Source of the DNA: Hyphomicrobium_A sp963722495
Lineage (GTDB): Bacteria > Pseudomonadota > Alphaproteobacteria > Rhizobiales > Hyphomicrobiaceae
Direction of reading: 5' to 3'
DNA length: 64,000 nt
Assembly (NCBI GenBank): GCA_963722495.1
Contig: CAVRND010000001.1
Span: 62,001-126,000 of the forward strand
Positions 60,741-64,000 of the stretch are shown one piece after another. The position numbers and the translations under genes are program-made. The notes below the pieces were generated by a model. That model was not told the DNA's origin. It was given only the letters and a program-made list of their open reading frames with translations, and did no database searches. How positions within the stretch are numbered: the first letter of the stretch is position 1; every line of letters starts with the position of its first letter.

Positions 60741-60785
60741 CCTGACGACGTCGGGCGCCGAGCATGTCCGGTGCGATGCGCTGCA

Positions 60786-61391
60786 TCACATGATGCCGGC
60801 GAGGTCGAGCGTGGGCTTGTCGCGGCTCACCTCGTACTTGCTCTGCCCCTTGGCGGTGACGACGTTGACGGTGAGGTCGTGCGCGCCGGCGAACAGCGTG
60901 AAGTAGTCGAAGTTGATCGCCGTCAGCTCGTTCGGGTTCGTGCAGTCGAGCGCGTAGTTGGCGTGGAACTGGTTGTGACCGGCGTGCTCGTCGTGACCGT
61001 CGTCGTCCTTGGCGCCGTCCTTGTGGTCGTCGTGGTCATCATCGTCGCCGTCGTGGTGGTGCTCGGCTTCGACGGAGACCTTGGCCTCGGCGACGGTGCA
61101 GCCGGCGGCCGCCGGCAGCGAGAACACGCCGAGCGGCTTTTCCAGCTTCGCCGTGGCCTTTTCGACCGCCGCCTTCTGGTCGGCGGTGGACGGCGCATGC
61201 TCGAAGCCGACGATGTCCATGCCGGGCACCTCCAGCTCCATGGAGACGCGCTTGTCCTCGATGGCGATGTTCAGCGTGCCGTGGCCGTGCACGTGGGCGC
61301 CCAGCTCGCGGTGCTCGTCTTCGGCGCGGGCCGCGTTCGTCAGCAGGGAAATCGCCGCAATGGCGAGCGTGAATGAGAGTTGCTTGCGCAT
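60786..61391 (-). CDS. zrgA: DUF2796 / ZrgA-like periplasmic metal-binding protein
   Basis: 201 residues, intact, with signal peptide (SFTLAIAAISLLTNAARA). HRELGAHVHGHGTLNIAIE opens the mature protein, GMDIVGFEHAP and ALDCTNP are family landmarks, and residues about 108-135 are a His/Asp-rich run (EHHHDGDDDDHDDH and similar) suited to bind zinc. DUF2796 proteins include ZrgA of the Vibrio ZrgABCDE zinc-uptake system. The ABC ATPase, permease and DUF3299 genes follow on the same strand, matching that cluster. GAGGA stands 9 bp before ATG 61391. No Zur box is recognisable upstream. Confidence 0.82.
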   Translation of the reverse strand: MRKQLSFTLAIAAISLLTNAARAEDEHRELGAHVHGHGTLNIAIEDKRVSMELEVPGMDIVGFEHAPSTADQKAAVEKATAKLEKPLGVFSLPAAAGCTVAEAKVSVEAEHHHDGDDDDHDDHKDGAKDDDGHDEHAGHNQFHANYALDCTNPNELTAINFDYFTLFAGAHDLTVNVVTAKGQSKYEVSRDKPTLDLAGIM

Positions 61392-61481
61392 GGTCGTGCT
61401 CCTCGATCGTACCGTGCGCGCAGCCACGAGGACTGCAACGCCGGCGGAAATGTCATGGAAGGGGGATCGACGGGTGAGGAG

Positions 61482-61910
61482 TTAGGCGACCGGGGGCGCA
61501 CGCGCCTGGAAGTTGAGGATGGCACGCCCGGGCCGGACTTCGGCGACGCGCACTGGCGCCAGCACGGTGAAGCGCGGCACATCGAGCACCACCGCGGGCG
61601 CCTCCGGCATAACGCCGGTGCCCGCTGCCGCGACCGACCAGCACATCGGGCAGTCATTGCCGTGATCGTGCGGAACCAGCGGCGGGCAACCGGAACGCAT
61701 CTGAACCACGGCGCGACAGCTGAGGGCGGCGACGTTCTTGGTCCATGCCCGCGCGCCGGTGCTGATGGCGGCACTCATGCCGCGATAGCCACCGGCGCCC
61801 GTGTGCGCATGCGAATGGACATGCATATGCGCCAAGACCAGCGCCGCCTGCATCGCAATGGCGAGCAGCGCTACCAGGCCGGGGTTCGATCGACGCCGAA
61901 AGAAGCGCAT
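61482..61910 (-). CDS. DUF2946-family protein, probably metal-linked
   Basis: 142 residues. An N-terminal hydrophobic segment (GLVALLAIAMQAALVLAHMHVHSHAH) ends in a His cluster, and the motif DHGNDCPMC (paired cysteines near histidines) is typical of DUF2946, small membrane or periplasmic proteins often next to copper or zinc transport genes. It lies 90 bp upstream of the DUF2796 gene on the same strand and probably starts the cluster. GGAG precedes ATG 61910. Confidence 0.7.
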   Translation of the reverse strand: MRFFRRRSNPGLVALLAIAMQAALVLAHMHVHSHAHTGAGGYRGMSAAISTGARAWTKNVAALSCRAVVQMRSGCPPLVPHDHGNDCPMCWSVAAAGTGVMPEAPAVVLDVPRFTVLAPVRVAEVRPGRAILNFQARAPPVA

Positions 61911-62127
61911 TCCGTCTCCAGGGTAGACGGGACGATACGCCCAAAACTGGGGCAAGCGGAAGACGCTGGACCTAGCCGCGGCGCCACACCGGGCATGCGC
62001 ACGGCGGGCGGACCGGCGGAGCGGCGTTAGCCAATCCCGCTTTTCGCCCGTCAATACTGATGGCCCACGCTTGTTGCACGCCCATAACTGTAGCAATCTG
62101 ACGACTGATTTTTTCCAGGGGTTTGGG

Positions 62128-63747
62128 ATGTTACGGTCAATTTTCGGCACGCGGCGCATGCGGCTGGCTGCGGTTCTCGCGCCAGCCCTTCTTTTTGCCT
62201 GGAGCGGGGTGGCCGTCGCGCAGTCCGGCATCTCCAACCGCGACGAGGTGCGCGAGAGCGTCGTGCGCATCGAGGTCGAGATGAACCAGGGCGGGGCGCG
62301 CCAAGGCACCGGCTTCATCATCAACGACAAGCGGACCATCGCCACCAACAACCACGTCATCGAAGGTGCCAAGGCGATCTACGTGACGTTCCTCGCCAAC
62401 GGCAAACCGACCGCGATTCCCGCGCGCCTGATCGCCACCGACCCCGTCGGCGACATGGCGCTGATCGAGACGGTCATCGACATCTACGGTGAGCCGGTCG
62501 TGCTGGCGGACTACGACACCAGCCCGCCCGCCAAGGTGACGGCCATCGGCTACCCGGTCGCGGCGGACTTTGTCGCCGACAATAACTATCTCCCGGCCAT
62601 CGCCTTCGAGCCGTCCTACACCGTCGGCAGCGTGGCGCGCACCCTCTCGAACACGAAATTTCTCGGCGGCGAGCGGTTGATCCAGCACACCGCGCCGATC
62701 AATCCCGGCAACAGCGGCGGCCCGCTGTTCGACGACTGCGGCCGCGTCATCGGGATCAACACCCTGCGCACGGTGCCGAAGGACTCCGACTACGCCCAGG
62801 GCATCTTCTTCGCTGTCGACATCCGCGAGCTGCACACGCTGCTCGAGGACAACGTCGTCACGGCGACGAAGGCGGACAAGCCGTGCTCGCCCGGCATGGA
62901 AACGAAGAACGACGTAGTGCCGGCCACCACCAAGGAGGCCGAAGCCATCATGTTCGATCGCTTCGCCGCCTGCATCAAATCGCGTCCCTGCGACCGCGCC
63001 ATCTGCAAGAGCCGCTACGGCAACCGCGTCTCGGCTGAGTTGGTAAGCACCCGGCAAGCCGACGTCGACGTGCGCATGTCCATGGCCGAGCCCAACTGCA
63101 AATCGCAGAAGGATTCCGAGGCCGTCAGCGAGTTTCAACGCTGCAACACCCAGCAGCCTTGCGAGTTCGAGAAGAGCTGCGGCCCCAAGCTGGAGGAGGC
63201 GCTCGACGCCGACAGCATGAAGGACAGGCGCGCCATGTTCGATCGGGCGCGCACCAAGGCCGTGGCCGACTGCAAGGCCGCATCGGCACCAGGCGTCTGG
63301 CGGGGCGCGGAAACCGATAAGGGCATCTGGACCGCAACCGTCTCCAACGAAAGCGGCGCCGCGCTCGTCGTCTCCTGCGATGTGTCGGGATCGACGCCGG
63401 GCGCAGGTGTCATCCTGCTCGGCTCCGTCGCCGGCAAGCGCGACCGGTGGACCGGCACGCGCGCAGTGCAGATGACCATCGATTCCTACGCCGAGCCGCT
63501 GCGCCTCGACCTCAAGACGTCCGACGCAGACCTCACCGCCGGGGTGAAGCACGTCGAGACGGTGGACACGCGCGGCTGGTTGAAGGAACTGGTCGGCAAG
63601 TTCAGCGTCGGGAGCGTCGTGACCTTCGAGGAACCGAAAGTGTCGCTCGACGAGACGTTCTCGCTGGGCGGAGCGGCCGAAATGCTGGCGCCATGCCTCA
63701 AGGCGAAGTTCGTCGAGCAGCAGGAAGAGCAGCAGAAGCAGGAATAG
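62128..63747 (+). CDS. Secreted trypsin-like serine protease with Cys-rich C-terminal domain
   Basis: 539 residues. Signal peptide (LAAVLAPALLFAWSGVAVAQ) then an HtrA/S1-type protease: TNNHVI (H76), DPVGDMALIE (D109) and NPGNSGGPLF (S196). There is no PDZ domain. Instead residues about 265-390 carry regularly placed cysteines (CIKSRPCDRAICKSRY, RCNTQQPCEFEKSCGPK), followed by a beta-rich domain (about 400-520) and a Gln/Glu tail. It likely acts in the periplasm or outside; the Cys-rich part may bind substrate or metal. ATG 62128 gives the right signal length. Confidence 0.85.
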   Translation: MLRSIFGTRRMRLAAVLAPALLFAWSGVAVAQSGISNRDEVRESVVRIEVEMNQGGARQGTGFIINDKRTIATNNHVIEGAKAIYVTFLANGKPTAIPARLIATDPVGDMALIETVIDIYGEPVVLADYDTSPPAKVTAIGYPVAADFVADNNYLPAIAFEPSYTVGSVARTLSNTKFLGGERLIQHTAPINPGNSGGPLFDDCGRVIGINTLRTVPKDSDYAQGIFFAVDIRELHTLLEDNVVTATKADKPCSPGMETKNDVVPATTKEAEAIMFDRFAACIKSRPCDRAICKSRYGNRVSAELVSTRQADVDVRMSMAEPNCKSQKDSEAVSEFQRCNTQQPCEFEKSCGPKLEEALDADSMKDRRAMFDRARTKAVADCKAASAPGVWRGAETDKGIWTATVSNESGAALVVSCDVSGSTPGAGVILLGSVAGKRDRWTGTRAVQMTIDSYAEPLRLDLKTSDADLTAGVKHVETVDTRGWLKELVGKFSVGSVVTFEEPKVSLDETFSLGGAAEMLAPCLKAKFVEQQEEQQKQE

Positions 63748-63774
63748 TCCGGCTCTTGGCGAAGTAGGTGCCGA

Positions 63775-64000
63775 CTAGCGTTGCCGACGGCTCTGCCGCT
63801 TGAGCTCGCCGGACGATGAATAGTCCTGCCCATTGTAGCTCGAGGCCCAGTCGTACTTCATCGTGTCGCCATCGACGGATAGTTTCATCGTACCGTTGAG
63901 GCAGCCGTCCGTCCTTTCGTCGCTGCCGCCGTAGGTGACGGTCTCCTGATACTCGTAACCATCGCCCTTGCGATCGCCGACGAGCATGCCGCCGCACGTA
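63775..64000 (-). CDS. Partial hypothetical protein, C-terminal part
   Basis: The open frame runs off the window end, reading TCGGMLVGDRKGDGYEYQETV, then GSDERTDGCLNGTMKLSVDGD and DWASSYNGQDYSSSGELKR before the stop. About 75 residues are visible. The alternating polar and aromatic pattern suggests a beta-sandwich or lipocalin-like secreted protein. It converges on the protease gene with a 27 bp gap. Family not recognised. Confidence 0.55.
   Translation of the reverse strand, partial: TCGGMLVGDRKGDGYEYQETVTYGGSDERTDGCLNGTMKLSVDGDTMKYDWASSYNGQDYSSSGELKRQSRRQR

Noticed and set aside
61392..61480. Zur operator upstream of the DUF2796 gene
   Set aside because: No sequence resembling an alphaproteobacterial Zur palindrome was seen.
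1..64000. tRNA or rRNA genes, insertion sequences, integrases, prophage and attachment sites
   Set aside because: None could be recognised in either strand.

Overview
The window is about 64 kb of GC-rich chromosomal DNA from an alphaproteobacterium, most likely a Hyphomicrobiales (Rhizobiales) member of Hyphomicrobiaceae type. The evidence is the porin family, the argH / small lipoprotein / lysA / TIGR02302 order with a divergent tlpA, the dapD-dapE neighbourhood, and an alpha-2-macroglobulin gene coupled to pbpC. I saw no tRNA, rRNA, CRISPR array, insertion sequence or prophage. It reads as ordinary chromosome with several accessory modules.

Layout. 0-4.7 kb: the end of an assimilatory nitrate reductase gene, the siroheme-pathway methyltransferase, a porin and a secreted ankyrin protein. 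4.7-7.2 kb: a diheme cytochrome c and a PQQ alcohol dehydrogenase whose active site carries the extra aspartate typical of lanthanide-dependent enzymes. 7.7-12 kb: a Tat-exported GH46 chitosanase convergent with a 1140-residue GH18-like / CE4 deacetylase / GT2 synthase fusion, together a plausible chitosan-like polysaccharide module. 12-16.5 kb: an RND efflux pump and its adaptor. 16.8-23.2 kb: secreted and envelope proteins (SRPBCC, YVTN propeller, D,D-carboxypeptidase, flippase, CAP lipoprotein). 23.6-28.2 kb: a two-gene unit of an unrecognised 377-residue protein and a 1138-residue double ATPase (AAA/ORC-like plus HerA-like); this is the best candidate for an undescribed system. 28.5-35.5 kb: a class A PBP-like enzyme, a ribbon-helix-helix regulator with a symmetric operator, and membrane or unknown proteins. 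35.8-46.3 kb: alpha-2-macroglobulin with pbpC, an esterase lipoprotein, an LpxQ-like outer-membrane barrel and a ClpP-fold periplasmic protein. 46.4-57.3 kb: TIGR02302, lysA, lptM-like, argH, tlpA, a coiled-coil protein, dapD, a membrane protein, two DUF805 paralogues and dapE (lysine/diaminopimelate and arginine synthesis). 57.3-64 kb: a cNMP-binding protein, a 2TM protein, a Zrg-like metal-uptake cluster (DUF2796, ABC ATPase, permease, DUF3299) with a DUF2946 protein, a trypsin-like protease and a partial gene.

A major caveat: many reading frames, including essential genes (lysA, argH, dapD), are broken by single-base indels. Most are insertions, and many put a C inside GG or a G inside CC. 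They are densest at 45-53 kb and 58.4-60.8 kb. I treat these genes as intact in the organism and the breaks as probable consensus errors; such genes are given as one CDS spanning the breaks.

The themes that connect are cell-envelope building and protection (two GT51 enzymes, carboxypeptidase, A2M, lipid A modification, flippase, RND pump), diaminopimelate supply for the wall, and periplasmic redox and metal handling.
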